Below, one piece after another: positions 50,975 to 60,939 of a DNA stretch of 64,000 bases (positions within the stretch are counted from its first letter, which is position 1; each line of letters opens with the position of its first letter). Source of the DNA: a virus; IMG/VR virus record IMGVR_UViG_3300017925_000001, positions 1 through 64,000 of that record, one strand, 5' to 3'. The position numbers and the translations under genes were made by a program. The notes under the pieces were generated by a model. That model saw only the letters and a program-made list of their open reading frames with translations, did no database searches and was not told where the DNA came from.

Positions 50975-51658
50975 ATGGGATTTACACATTCTCAGAGCAA
51001 GTTGGTAAATGGAACAGTTACGGTGGCTACCCCACTGGCGGTTACCTTGACCAGTAATCCCTCACTTGGGGATGTTGTATGGGTGTCAATTTTCAACGTT
51101 ACAGGAGCCTCAATAGGAGACTTAACTGTACTAGATTCCAATAGTAATAGCTATACTAAAACAGCTAACTCTCCTTATACTTTAGGAGATAATTCTATTT
51201 CCTTGTATTATTTAATAGCTCCTTCTAATGCGACTAATAGCCTTTCAGTTCACGCATCCCTTGTCACCGCTATTATCTACGTTGCAGTAGATGATTTTGC
51301 AGTAAGTGGAGGAAATGCTACTTATGATAAAGAAGCTAAAGGTACTGGTACTGGTACTACAATAAATACCCCAAGTATAACCCCTACTTACCCTAATTCT
51401 TTATTGTACTCTACCGCTGCGATATCCGTGGCAGGCATAACTGCTCCAAATGCTGGAGCTACTCTAGGTAGTTGGACTGGTGGAGCCGGTCAATCGCCTT
51501 CTAGTACGAAGTACAACGATGTAGAGTATATACTTAGTGCTACCGGAGCAACAGCCGTAAACTATTCATGTAGTTCTGGTAATTGGATAGCTTTGGTAGA
51601 TGCGTTTTATATCCCTAGTGCCGCAGTCACAAACAAGCCACACGTTCAAATGTTTTAA
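50975..51658 (+). CDS. Beta-rich fibre-associated protein, 227 aa
   Basis: MGFTHSQSKLVNGTVTVATP, then T/S/G-rich beta sequence (VWVSIFNVTGASIGDLTVLD, LVTAIIYVAVDDFAV) like an Ig- or jelly-roll-type domain. Possible fibre tip. A pseudoknot unit follows its stop. Confidence 0.55.
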   Translation: MGFTHSQSKLVNGTVTVATPLAVTLTSNPSLGDVVWVSIFNVTGASIGDLTVLDSNSNSYTKTANSPYTLGDNSISLYYLIAPSNATNSLSVHASLVTAIIYVAVDDFAVSGGNATYDKEAKGTGTGTTINTPSITPTYPNSLLYSTAAISVAGITAPNAGATLGSWTGGAGQSPSSTKYNDVEYILSATGATAVNYSCSSGNWIALVDAFYIPSAAVTNKPHVQMF

Positions 51659-51663
51659 CAATC

Positions 51664-51730
51664 CCAAAGCTTAGCGGCTTTGGTGTAGAGTCGGGAGGTG
51701 CCATTCCACCTCCCCGCTCGACCTGAATGG
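51664..51730 (+). promoter_or_regulatory. Pseudoknot leader element, copy 5 (before a hydrolase-like gene)
   Basis: P1 CCAAAG/CTTTGG (51664-51669 with 51678-51683), loop CTTAGCGG. P2 GGGAGGTG/CACCTCCC (51693-51700 with 51707-51714). Loop CCATTC (51701-51706) complements GAATGG (51725-51730), which runs into GGAGG. The next gene at 51738 is not a nuclease, but the one after it is. Confidence 0.85.
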
Positions 51731-51737
51731 AGGAACT

Positions 51738-52733
51738 ATGATTAACAGAAATTTTGTGCGTTTAGTTTTGGCTGAAGGTGGAACAATCAAACCGTTGATG
51801 ATTTCTTCTGTTGACTCTGGTGGGCTTGGGCTCTGTAACCCGTCAGTGTTTGTTGATCACGGTGAAATTTGGTTGATACTCAGAAATGTCAGTTACACGA
51901 TATACCACTGCGAAAATGAGAAGAGATTCAATAGTCGGTATGGTCCGCTGAGTTATCTCAATCCAGAGCATGACCAGCATTTGCGGACTACGAATTTTCT
52001 TTGTAAGTTGACACCAAGTCTCGAAATAGAACGATACTGGAAAATCGACACTAGCCATCTCGACAAAGAACCGCTCTGGGAGTTTACGGGTTTGGAAGAC
52101 GCTCGTCTCGTACGTTGGGATGGGCATCTGTACGGTATCGGAGTTCGGCGTGATACAACAACCAACGGTCAGGGACGGATGGAGTTTTCGGAACTCGAAT
52201 TGGTCAACGACACTGTAAAGGAAATCGGGCGATATAGAATTGAACATCCTACGGCTCCTGAATGGTATTGTGAAAAGAATTGGATGCCAGTGTTGGACAT
52301 GCCTTACCATTTCATCCAGTGGACAAATCCTGCGGTATTGGTTAAAGCTAACCTTACGACTTTGAAGTCCTATCGGGCGATTGAGGTCAATGAGTCTGGC
52401 AAGATTGAAGGCATGCCATTTCTCCGTGGGGGTTCCCAAGTAATCCCTTGGCATAACTATTACATCTGTATTGTCCACGACTGTGACCTGACCAAGAATC
52501 TCATAGGACAAAAAGATGCTACTTACATGCATCGGTTTGTGGTCTATGACCGGAATTGGAATATAGTTAGGATTGGCGACCAGTTCTCTTTCATGGATGG
52601 GGAAATCGAATTCTGTTGTGGACTCGCAGAATATGAGAAGGACTTCTTGATGACGTTCGGTTTTCAAGATAATAGTGCTTGGATTTTGAAAATTCCATCA
52701 TCTATAATTCCCAAATTGATCGGAGTAGCATGA
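51738..52733 (+). CDS. GH43/GH130-like beta-propeller protein
   Basis: 331 residues. FTGLEDARLVRWDGHLYGIG with acidic residues in a repeating blade, VFVDHGEIWLILRNVSYTIY, NWMPVLDMPYHFIQWTNPAV and INPAV-like blade ends suggest a five-bladed propeller of the GH130 or GH43 kind that cleaves or phosphorolyses glycans. It is translated from the pseudoknot leader and overlaps the downstream GIY-YIG gene by 4 nt. Confidence 0.6.
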   Translation: MINRNFVRLVLAEGGTIKPLMISSVDSGGLGLCNPSVFVDHGEIWLILRNVSYTIYHCENEKRFNSRYGPLSYLNPEHDQHLRTTNFLCKLTPSLEIERYWKIDTSHLDKEPLWEFTGLEDARLVRWDGHLYGIGVRRDTTTNGQGRMEFSELELVNDTVKEIGRYRIEHPTAPEWYCEKNWMPVLDMPYHFIQWTNPAVLVKANLTTLKSYRAIEVNESGKIEGMPFLRGGSQVIPWHNYYICIVHDCDLTKNLIGQKDATYMHRFVVYDRNWNIVRIGDQFSFMDGEIEFCCGLAEYEKDFLMTFGFQDNSAWILKIPSSIIPKLIGVA

Positions 52734-53467
52734 CCTTCTATACTTACACGTATCTTCGTGCAGACGGAACTCCGTATTATATCGGTAAAGGGAAAGACTA
52801 TCGTGCGTTCAAGAATGGGGGTCGCCCATGCAAGAAACCGATTTACCATTCTCGTATTCTAATCCAATATTGGAAGTCTGAAGAAAAAGCGTTTGAAATG
52901 GAAGTCTGGTGGATCAATTTTTGGGGACGTAAGGATAACGGAACAGGTATTCTTAGAAATTTATCTGATGGAGGCGCAGGCAAGGCGGGATTTATACCTG
53001 ACCCTGAACAGGGGCGCAAACACAGCAAATTTCTGAAAGACAAATTTGCATCAGGAGAGATGGGACCTCCCGGCGCTCAGTCTATAGAGGCGAGAAAAAA
53101 ATTAAGTACATCGCTGAGGGCGGGACATGCCTCTGGGGAAATAGTTACTTACAACAAAGGAATCCATGCTACTGATGAGCAAAAGGCAAAATGGTGGACG
53201 CCAGAACGGAGAGCCGCTCAAGCCGAACGGTGTCGTAAAATGGCAATGGAAGTTATTTTTACTCCTGAGCGTAGAGCTGCTTTAGCCGCTGCCGCTGCTA
53301 AAAGATTTAAGGGAATTCCTCAATCCGAAGAACAGAAAACCCGAGCTAGAGAAGGTTGGAAAAAAGCTTGGACTCCAGAACGTAAAGCCGCTCGATCTGA
53401 GAGGGCAAAAGCGCAGGGATTTGGAACTATTATTCATCCATCAGTTCGGAGGAAAGATGTTTCCTGA
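52730..53467 (+). CDS. GIY-YIG endonuclease
   Basis: 245 residues from the ATG at 52730 (ATGA overlap with the hydrolase stop). FYTYTYLRADGTPYYIGKGK is the GIY-YIG core, then EEKAFEMEVWWINFWGRKDN and a C-terminal series of TPERRAAQAER segments of NUMOD3-like type. It differs from the 17874 and 60940 enzymes in lacking the C-terminal zinc finger. It overlaps the next gene by 11 nt. Confidence 0.85.
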   Translation: MTFYTYTYLRADGTPYYIGKGKDYRAFKNGGRPCKKPIYHSRILIQYWKSEEKAFEMEVWWINFWGRKDNGTGILRNLSDGGAGKAGFIPDPEQGRKHSKFLKDKFASGEMGPPGAQSIEARKKLSTSLRAGHASGEIVTYNKGIHATDEQKAKWWTPERRAAQAERCRKMAMEVIFTPERRAALAAAAAKRFKGIPQSEEQKTRAREGWKKAWTPERKAARSERAKAQGFGTIIHPSVRRKDVS

Positions 53468-54014
53468 ATTACTGAGATATATATCTGATCCCAAGAATGC
53501 AGAATATAATTTCCAACTCGGACTTTGGTATGAGAATTGGGGTCACACTGCGGGAGCAGCGGGTTTCTATGTTCGGGCGGCAGAATACTCCTCAGATGCT
53601 TTGCTATCCTATGAAGCTTTGCTGCGAATCGCCAATATCTTTACACGGCAAGGTGGTCGTGTCTACATGGTCAAGGGTGTTTTGTTGCGGGCCATATCCT
53701 TGATACCAGAGAGACCCGAGGCATATTTTCTTCTTAGTCAAGTGTATGAGAAAAACAAGGATTGGCAAGAAGCATACAGCTTTGCTGTAATGGGGCAACG
53801 ACTCAGCGAAGACCAGCCTAAGCTTAGGACAAACGTGGAATACCCGGGGAAGTACGCTCTGGTTTATGAGCAGGCTGTCTCCGCATGGTGGATTGGTTTG
53901 TTCAAGGAATCCATCACTCTTTTTAAGCAGCTTCAGAAAAACAAGACAATGCTGCCGATCCATAGCGTATCCGTACAGGATAATTTGCAACGTTTAGAAG
54001 GATTAGTAAGGTAG
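53457..54014 (+). CDS. Tetratricopeptide-repeat protein
   Basis: 185 residues from the ATG at 53457 (GGAGG). AEYNFQLGLWYENWGHTAGA, AAGFYVRAAEYSSDALLSYE, RPEAYFLLSQVYEKNKDWQE are TPR units. Similar phage proteins travel with glycosyltransferases and may bind or organise glycan-modifying enzymes. It follows the hydrolase-nuclease pair. Confidence 0.75.
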   Translation: MFPELLRYISDPKNAEYNFQLGLWYENWGHTAGAAGFYVRAAEYSSDALLSYEALLRIANIFTRQGGRVYMVKGVLLRAISLIPERPEAYFLLSQVYEKNKDWQEAYSFAVMGQRLSEDQPKLRTNVEYPGKYALVYEQAVSAWWIGLFKESITLFKQLQKNKTMLPIHSVSVQDNLQRLEGLVR

Positions 54015-54035
54015 AAACAGGAATAGGAGTTCAAT

Positions 54036-54875
54036 ATGTCAGTAACACTTTACCCAGGTGGTGACAACCCTGTCACTCCGAATCTTGGTTTGGCCTTGTG
54101 GGACATGAGCATGACCATGGCTGAGAACTTTGAACTTCTGGACTCGGCTGTGGCAGCAGGAAGCCTCAAGGTGAATGAGGCTTTGGTCACAGCCCCAAAC
54201 TTTGTCAACAGCCCTACCGTCACGTTTTCTGCGGTTGGGTCAAATATTTCCTTAAACGCAGCTGATGATTTTTTATCTCTTGCTGGTAATACACCTACTA
54301 CCCCAGTAACGGGCTCCATTTACTGTAATGCTTCATTCACTTTACCAGTTGTTGGAGATTTTACTGGAGGATGGACTACTGAGGATGTCACAGGAAATAT
54401 TATCGCATCTGGTAACAGCTCTTTAGTAGGAGGGCCAGCAATATTTTTCACTGTACCGGGCTTTGCATACTATTTCAGTGCAGACTTGGCCGGTGTATCA
54501 TTCAACTCTCTAGCGGGTGCCACAATAGAAATTCTTAAAGGTTCTGGTGTTGATGTAGCCCACGTAGGAAACTCTACCGGTAATGCCGGAATGGAAACAG
54601 ACACATTTAGCCCTGATAGTAACAGCTTTTATGGTGATCCAGTAGTTATTGGACAAAGTAACGATACTATATCTTCTAACTCAATCGTTATCTCTAGCGC
54701 AACCGGAACAATAGTCAATGGTCCGTTTATTGAGGCTACAACTAAAACTCCGGCATCATCTTCTGCCGCAGGGGTCACGGGCCAGATCGCTTGGGATCAA
54801 AGCTACATCTACGTTTGTTTGAACGGCTCAACTCCGAAATGGGGTCGGGCAGCACTCACTTCGACAGGTTGGTAA
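54036..54875 (+). CDS. Tail fibre protein with shared N-terminal module
   Basis: 279 residues. N-terminal GGDNPVTPNLGLALWDMSMT and AENFELLDSAV match the 41540 and 49366 proteins. The C-terminal GQIAWDQSYIYVCLNGSTPK then WGRAAL is a typical fibre tip motif. The middle is beta-rich. It is probably a receptor-binding or fibre-adapter protein. Confidence 0.7.
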   Translation: MSVTLYPGGDNPVTPNLGLALWDMSMTMAENFELLDSAVAAGSLKVNEALVTAPNFVNSPTVTFSAVGSNISLNAADDFLSLAGNTPTTPVTGSIYCNASFTLPVVGDFTGGWTTEDVTGNIIASGNSSLVGGPAIFFTVPGFAYYFSADLAGVSFNSLAGATIEILKGSGVDVAHVGNSTGNAGMETDTFSPDSNSFYGDPVVIGQSNDTISSNSIVISSATGTIVNGPFIEATTKTPASSSAAGVTGQIAWDQSYIYVCLNGSTPKWGRAALTSTGW

Positions 54876-54909
54876 AGAAAGAAAGAAAGAGAAAACATAG
54901 GAGAATTAA

Positions 54910-55443
54910 ATGAAGAACGTATTGAAAGCGGTTTTATTCGCTGCTATGTCTATCTCTTTATTTGGGACATGCCTTGCACAAGAAGGCAGATTGCAAGTAA
55001 AGACTCAGACGCACACTTTAGCACTAAAAGAAAAAATCAAGGTTGATCCACCTACCAAGTATGTTTTGTCTGGCACCTATTTGGTATCCGGCAACGGCAA
55101 TGTAACGTACATAGAACCTTTGTCTGTTACGTATCTTGACGACCCCTTAACAGTAACGTGCGCGAGCACATGTTCAATCCTAGGCAGCTTAACAGTGCAG
55201 ACCAGTGGAAGTATTTCCAGTAATAACCTGGCTGTATGTATGCTTGTGGATGGAGAACCTGTTCCAAACGGTTGTCAATGGTCTACTGATACTCCAGGTG
55301 ATGGTACTTTTGTTGAAAGTTCTGTTTCTTCTTGGGTAGTAGATTTGCCTGCTGGGGAACACACAGTACAGACGGCCATAGCTTCTGAGTATGGCTGTGA
55401 TTATGAATACTGGGGCTTTCAATATTCTGTGTACAAGCCGTAG
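54910..55443 (+). CDS. Secreted or periplasmic protein, 177 aa
   Basis: MKNVLKAVLFAAMSISLFGT then CLAQ gives a signal peptide with a possible lipobox-like LFGTC. The mature part is beta-rich with several cysteines (CASTCSILG, NGCQWST). A cell-surface or virion-exposed product is possible. A degenerate pseudoknot element and a split tail gene follow. Confidence 0.6.
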   Translation: MKNVLKAVLFAAMSISLFGTCLAQEGRLQVKTQTHTLALKEKIKVDPPTKYVLSGTYLVSGNGNVTYIEPLSVTYLDDPLTVTCASTCSILGSLTVQTSGSISSNNLAVCMLVDGEPVPNGCQWSTDTPGDGTFVESSVSSWVVDLPAGEHTVQTAIASEYGCDYEYWGFQYSVYKP

Positions 55444-55452
55444 GGAAAGCAT

Positions 55453-55504
55453 CTCAGGTCCTCGAAACCTGGGCTAGAGCTGGAAGGAGCCTAACTCTCC
55501 TTCC
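55453..55504 (+). promoter_or_regulatory. Degenerate pseudoknot leader element, copy 6
   Basis: P1 CTCAGGT/ACCTGGG (55453-55459 with 55467-55473), linker GGGCTAGAGC with GAGC/GCTC, and P2 GGAAGGA/TCCTTCC (55482-55488 with 55498-55504) are intact. Loop CCTAACT pairs with the downstream ATTTAAG at only five of seven positions and there is no ATG at the expected spot. It looks like a relic of a lost nuclease unit. Confidence 0.6.
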
Positions 55505-55541
55505 TTGCTCGATCTGATTTAAGAGCTGAATATCTAGAAAA

Positions 55542-55608
55542 GTGGAAGGAAGGGTAGCGATATCGGACATAACCTTAAACAACTGGGTAAGTAAGTTGCC
55601 CCCTCAGT
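55542..55608 (+). CDS. Large tail protein, exon 1
   Basis: GTG at 55542 is the only plausible start; it opens VEGRVAISDITLNNWVSKLP then PQ and the first base of the next codon, after which the intron begins. The joined frame gives PQSSLDCFGGLIT, a good match to the start of this tail protein family. The ribosome-binding site is weak, so the true start could differ. Confidence 0.55.
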
Positions 55609-55834
55609 CAGTAATGATTGAGCGCAGAACCAAGAGAATTCGGTGAAACGCCCTCTGGGCCAATACCGAGCCGAGCCGCTAATGCGGAAGGTGTAACGAC
55701 TATCCCGCAAGGGAGTAGGGAACAGTGTTCCCGAAGTACTTGGGGTCCTGAAAAGGATCATGATATAGTCTGGTCTTACTGGCAACAGTAAGAGTTCGAA
55801 TGGAAACGATTCGAGCGTAACATATAAACGACAG
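55609..55834 (+). ncRNA. Group I intron 3 in the large tail gene (ORF-less)
   Basis: The core is nearly the same as intron 2: GAATTCGGTGAAAC and CAATACCGAGCCGAGCC, AACGACTATCCCGCAAGGGA, GATATAGTCTGGTC. P1 can form between CTCAGTCA and TGATTGAG. Removing about 226 nt joins exon 1 and 2 in frame. No gene lies within it. Confidence 0.8.
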
Positions 55835-58800
55835 CTTCTTTGGATTGTTTTGGCGGTCTTATTACCATGGCTCAAGCCCGTGATTTGCCCGAAGGTGCGA
55901 GTCCGAGATGTTTCGACGTTGACTTTACAGTCGGTAGCGTAGCCACTCGTCCCGGCTTAGTATCCGTGTATACCTACGCAAATACTTGGGCCATCACCTC
56001 GTACTCCCTTGGTAGTGGTGGTCTTGCAACATTTAACTACACCGGTATCCCCGAGATCACCGAGAACGAAGGATTGATCCTCAGCGGATTCCAAGGACCT
56101 CTCAGTGTTTTGAACGGAACCACGATATATGCCGAAGCTGTAACCATGAACACTTTCATGGCACAAGTAGTTGGACCCTTGGGCACCTTTGTCAACCTAA
56201 GCGCCAGCGCAGTTTCCCTAGTGGGCTCCTTTGTAGGGCCTAACCAAGGGGTTGCCTCTAGCACTTCTTGGAGTAGTCCGCAGAACGTGTTCAGTCCCAC
56301 GGGGTACGCCTCGGCAAGCGGAGGACAGACATACAGCCCTGCGATTGTCCCTGGATCAACGTCTAGCACTTCATCTACAGCTTGGACTAACCCAAGCTAT
56401 GCTTTGTCCACAAGCCCAAGTACGTACGCTACTGTGAGTTCTCTTGGTGCAGGAGTGTCCGCACCCCTCTATGCGAGTGCTTTGGGCTTGTCTGTACCTC
56501 CCAATGCAACAATCACAGGGGTGAAGGTCGCATTCTCTGCTAGAGCTACAGAGGCCAGCGGTAATCCATACGTCATTGCTCAGCTTGTGCTGGGAGGGTC
56601 GCAAAGTTACTTGGGAAGCGCAGTAAATATTCCTATCGCAGCGAATGGCGCGAGTTTGGCTCCATACAATTATGGTTCCTCAACGTTTCAATGGGGTACC
56701 ACTCTGACGCCCGCGATTGTCAATGATCCTACTTTCGGGTTTGACCTAAGCGCTTTCACGGGAACTCTGTCGAACAACTTTCATTATTATTTGAACAGCC
56801 TCGTGGTCGCGGTTTACTACACCACATCGGCTACAACAGAGATTCTGACGGCCAACAGTTTCGGATTCTCGATCTCGTTGTCTTCTGGAGTCTCAGGGTT
56901 CAACACCACTTTCAAAGCGTATTCCAGCGCATCTACTTCGGCAGTGTTTCAACTACTTGAGAACGGAGTTCCTCAGGGCACTCCTAAGACTCTTCCTCTC
57001 ACCACTACGCCCACGGTGTATAATCTGGGCGGGCCTGAGGACCCTTGGGGCTATGTCTGGTCAGCAGCCAACGTCAACTCTCCGCAGTTTGGAATTCAGA
57101 TCACAGCCGAAGGAGTCGGCACTACGTACGTAGGGGACTTGGATGTCACCACATTTGTCACCCCGGCGCTATCGAATTTCAACTGGATTGGGAGCTATGA
57201 GCAGACGAATGCTGCGCTTACCACTCTGGCTCTTGATGCTGATGGCAACATGTGGGCTGAGAACGTTCTCAATAACCCTGGGGTACTATCGCTCTCATTG
57301 AGCGGTTTGCTTCCAGATTCGTACGCGGTTGGAGCTACGATGAATGATTCCGAGTTCATCATGTTCTCGGATCTGAATATCGGCACCGACCGTCCTCGTC
57401 AGCTCTACAACGATGGAAACTGGTATCCGGTGACCCAAGTGGGCCCTGGTAGTGCTCCGACATTCTTGGCTTCCACAGGTGGGATTACTAATACCCTGCA
57501 CATCAGCGCTTACACAGCAGTCGCAGGCACACCCACTATTCCGTCATCAACGACCTTCACAATATCACCTGTGGCAGCTGTAGCTCCGGTTGTTGGATCA
57601 CTTTATGTACTGAGCGGATTCACTGGGCCGGACGCAGTATTGAATGGTCAGGTGGTCACGGTTTTGACAGGTGCAACCACTGCTAGCTTTTCAGCAGATG
57701 TATCGGTTACTGCTCCAGGCAACACCGCTGTCGTAGCTCTTGCTACGCTCACCTTCGCATATCCCATAGAGAGCATCAAACAATTGGGGTACATTACGAG
57801 CGGTCTGAGCGGTGGGGTGCTTTGGTTCCTTCTGAGTACAGGACCTAACCAGTCTGCTCAGGGCAGTGTAGTGACAGTGTACTACGCATATGCATCGCCT
57901 TCACTAGCGCCAAATTTGAACCTTCAGAATGCTTGGAATGCGTCTGTGGCTGGAACTGGTCCTCCAGTTTACGTGCAGATCAATAATGCAGCCAATGTCA
58001 ATGGTTACAATTTTGATGGGATCTGGCAAGTCACAGGCATAGGGTACAACCATTTCTTGGGGTATACCTCACAGGGGTATTACTTCACTTTCCAGTACAC
58101 TGAGTCTGGTTTTGCCAACGGCACCAACAATGCCACGGCTTATCTGACACAAGCCACGTTGACCTTAGCTTCCCCTGGTGTCGTTGGGATCACGAATAAT
58201 ACACCCATCACTATTACAGGGGTCACAGGAAGTTCTCCAGATCAGGTAGGGTACAACAATACGTGGGTTATCACCAACGCTGTCAATACAGGTCAGTATA
58301 ACATCACTGAATCCCAGTATAATGGCGCTGGGGTTGCGACCTTCACATACAACTTCGCCTCTTTAACTAATAGTCAAGTTCCTGTTGTAGGTAATACCAT
58401 TCAGATCATAGGCGTCACCAACAATGCCGCCATGAACGGTATCTTTGCAATTTCGGCTGTGAATGCTGGCGCTTCTACATTCAGCGTGCTAGTGACTATC
58501 CCAGGCCTTGCAGCGCAGCCCTCAGCTATTGCTGAGAATAGTGCGCAGGCAACTATGGCTGGTACGCAGTTCATATTTGATCCTGGGGCTTTGCTGGCGG
58601 GCAGCGCATCTGGAAATGCTATATTTGGAACAGCGACCGATGGAGACGTATCATTCATTGGTGTTACGCTGGTTCCGATAGGGGCAGGTACGCGCCAAGG
58701 TGTCGTGTTCTTCATTACGAAGACTGGCTCTTGGACGCCTGCGTCTCCTCCTGTAACATTCACTATTGCAGCTGATGCAAACCAGCTCAATGTGTCGAAT

Positions 58801-60858
58801 ATCCCAATTGGACCTCCTGATGTCGTTGGCCGAGGCATAGCAATTACCGAGGCCGGTGCCAATGGCGTCCCAGGGGCAAACTTCTACGTGATCGAGACCG
58901 CCGTAACCACAACTGTAAACACAGTGGTGACTACGAACACGTCTACGATCATCAAGGATAACACAAGCACCACAGCTTCCTTTAGCTTTTCGGATGCTGT
59001 CCTTCTGAACTCTACAGAAGTTGACGTGCCCAGCCTAGACATTTTCAACACGATTGAAATAGGCAGCTGCGCATGGTGCGTTCCTTATTCGAGCAGAATG
59101 TTCTATGGCCTGCAGCTGAACAAGGTGCAGAACTTTAACAACCTGACGTTCGACGGGGGATATGTAGTTCCGAATCAACCTGCAGGTTGGGGCTTGAATC
59201 TCGCCACAAGCGTTCCTACAGAATTGGAGCTGATAATCAGCCCGGTTACTGGAGACGCAATCTACATCCTTAACTCAACGGGGAGCATTCAGCCACAGTT
59301 TGGCATGCTCTATCAGACGGCCTATCAGGACCCCTACAACGTTGCGATCATACAGAACAACACAGCGTATTCGGTACGCGTGGCCTGTTCCTGTCCTTCG
59401 GGCGTTGCTATAGGGAATCTCGTGATTGACCTCACGCAGTTCAATAACGGCAACTTCACGCAAGGGGCAAACGGCCTCGGCGTGTACGGCTCGTTCGTGC
59501 TACCTTTGTCTGAGATGTCACCTTCAGTACGAGTCTACACAGGGCCACTGCTTGCTGCGTCTGTGTTCACTGGGAATGTCGATCCATACCTGACGTTCCG
59601 CGTTTGGGCTCAAAACATGGGCCTAGGGGCAGACTTGCTCATCGACCGTATCGAAGTCTATCCTACGCTTTTCCCTTACCTTAAAACTGAGGTCTATGGG
59701 TCATACATAGGGCGACCAGAGATGGTGGACGCATCGGGGGACGGGGGCATTATCGACACGTCTACTGAGAATCCGCAGCCTGTCATGGGAGCGTTTGTGC
59801 TTCGTGATAGTCTATACTTGCTCAAGACGAATAGCATGTACGTGACTAAGGATAATCCAACTTCAGAGCCATCAGGCTGGTCCATAAACGAAATAGATAA
59901 TAGGGCTGGTGCATGTGGTATCAACGCATACGACACGGGTGAGGAATGGGCGATCATGGCATGCCGCAATGGCATCTATGGTTTCGATGGGGGCAAGCCT
60001 GAACTGCTCAACTTGGAAATACTTCAGGTTTGGAATTGCATCAATTGGAACGCGGGAAACTCCATATGTCTGAGGAATGATACGGAAAACCGTAGGATTC
60101 TCTGTACAGTTCCGCTGCCCACTGGGACAAGCCCTGATGGCGTTGCAACCGCAACGACTACATGGCTCCCCTACGCACCGTATAACCCTGCTCCGACTAC
60201 TCCCAATGTCATACTCGTATGTAACTATGAAGCCATAGGGTCGTTTGAAGAGTTACTAAAAGACCAAGGTGTCCATGCTACGATGTTTGGCCAGTTGGCG
60301 AACCCAGATATGCGCCGTAAGTGGACAATCTGGAACATACCAACTCCTTATTTAGGACAGGTCACTAGAGCCAACTTACTTGAGATAACATTGATGGTTT
60401 GTAACGGAATTGACTCTTCAAAGATTTATCAATTTGAAGATGAAGCCACCAGTGATGATGGGGCTCCGATACACTCACTTTATTGCGGCTACGGTTTTGT
60501 CAACGCGGCCAAAGCAGTGACCATGCCCATTTTTGGGCTCCATCAGAAGCGATACACATTATTACAGTTTAATGCTAATGGTGCTGGGCAGATGAATGTC
60601 ACGTTGTTCCCTAATGATTTGGGGGCAAGATACCCATTGACTGTCCCACTAGGATTGCCTTATGGCATCGCTCTGGTTGACCCCGCAAACGATGATTACT
60701 TTAGGCCAATCAACATCAAGGCACAACGGTGCTTCACGCAATGGGAAACCAATGCTGTTGGGGCGTGGTTTGAACTTTGTCATGTTTTGCTTTCAGGAAA
60801 ACAAGATCCATGGTCCTCACTCAATCCAACGGGTGGAGGTTCGAACGGGATAGTTTAA
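55835..60858 (+). CDS. Large tail protein (connector/tubular-type), exon 2
   Basis: About 1674 residues, making nearly 1696 with exon 1. Residues near the start (DCFGGLITMAQARDLPEGAS then VGSVATRPGL) match the head of podovirus tail tube/stabiliser-like proteins that enclose the DNA channel. The rest is mostly beta-rich blades, with a C-terminal domain that includes NSMYVTKDNPTSEPSGWSIN. The large size is unusual for tail tubular B. A pseudoknot-nuclease unit follows the stop. Confidence 0.65.
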
Positions 60859-60861
60859 TAT

Positions 60862-60936
60862 CTCAAGGCTTAGCGGCCTTGGGCTAGAGTTGGGAAGTGC
60901 TATGAACACTTCCCTTCTCGCCTTTTCATAGGAGGA
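60862..60936 (+). promoter_or_regulatory. Pseudoknot leader element, copy 7
   Basis: P1 CTCAAGG/CCTTGGG (60862-60868 with 60877-60883), loop CTTAGCGG. P2 GGGAAGTG/CACTTCCC (60892-60899 with 60907-60914). Loop CTATGAA (60900-60906) complements TTCATAG (60925-60931), directly at GGAGG before the ATG at 60940. Confidence 0.88.
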
Positions 60937-60939
60937 ATT

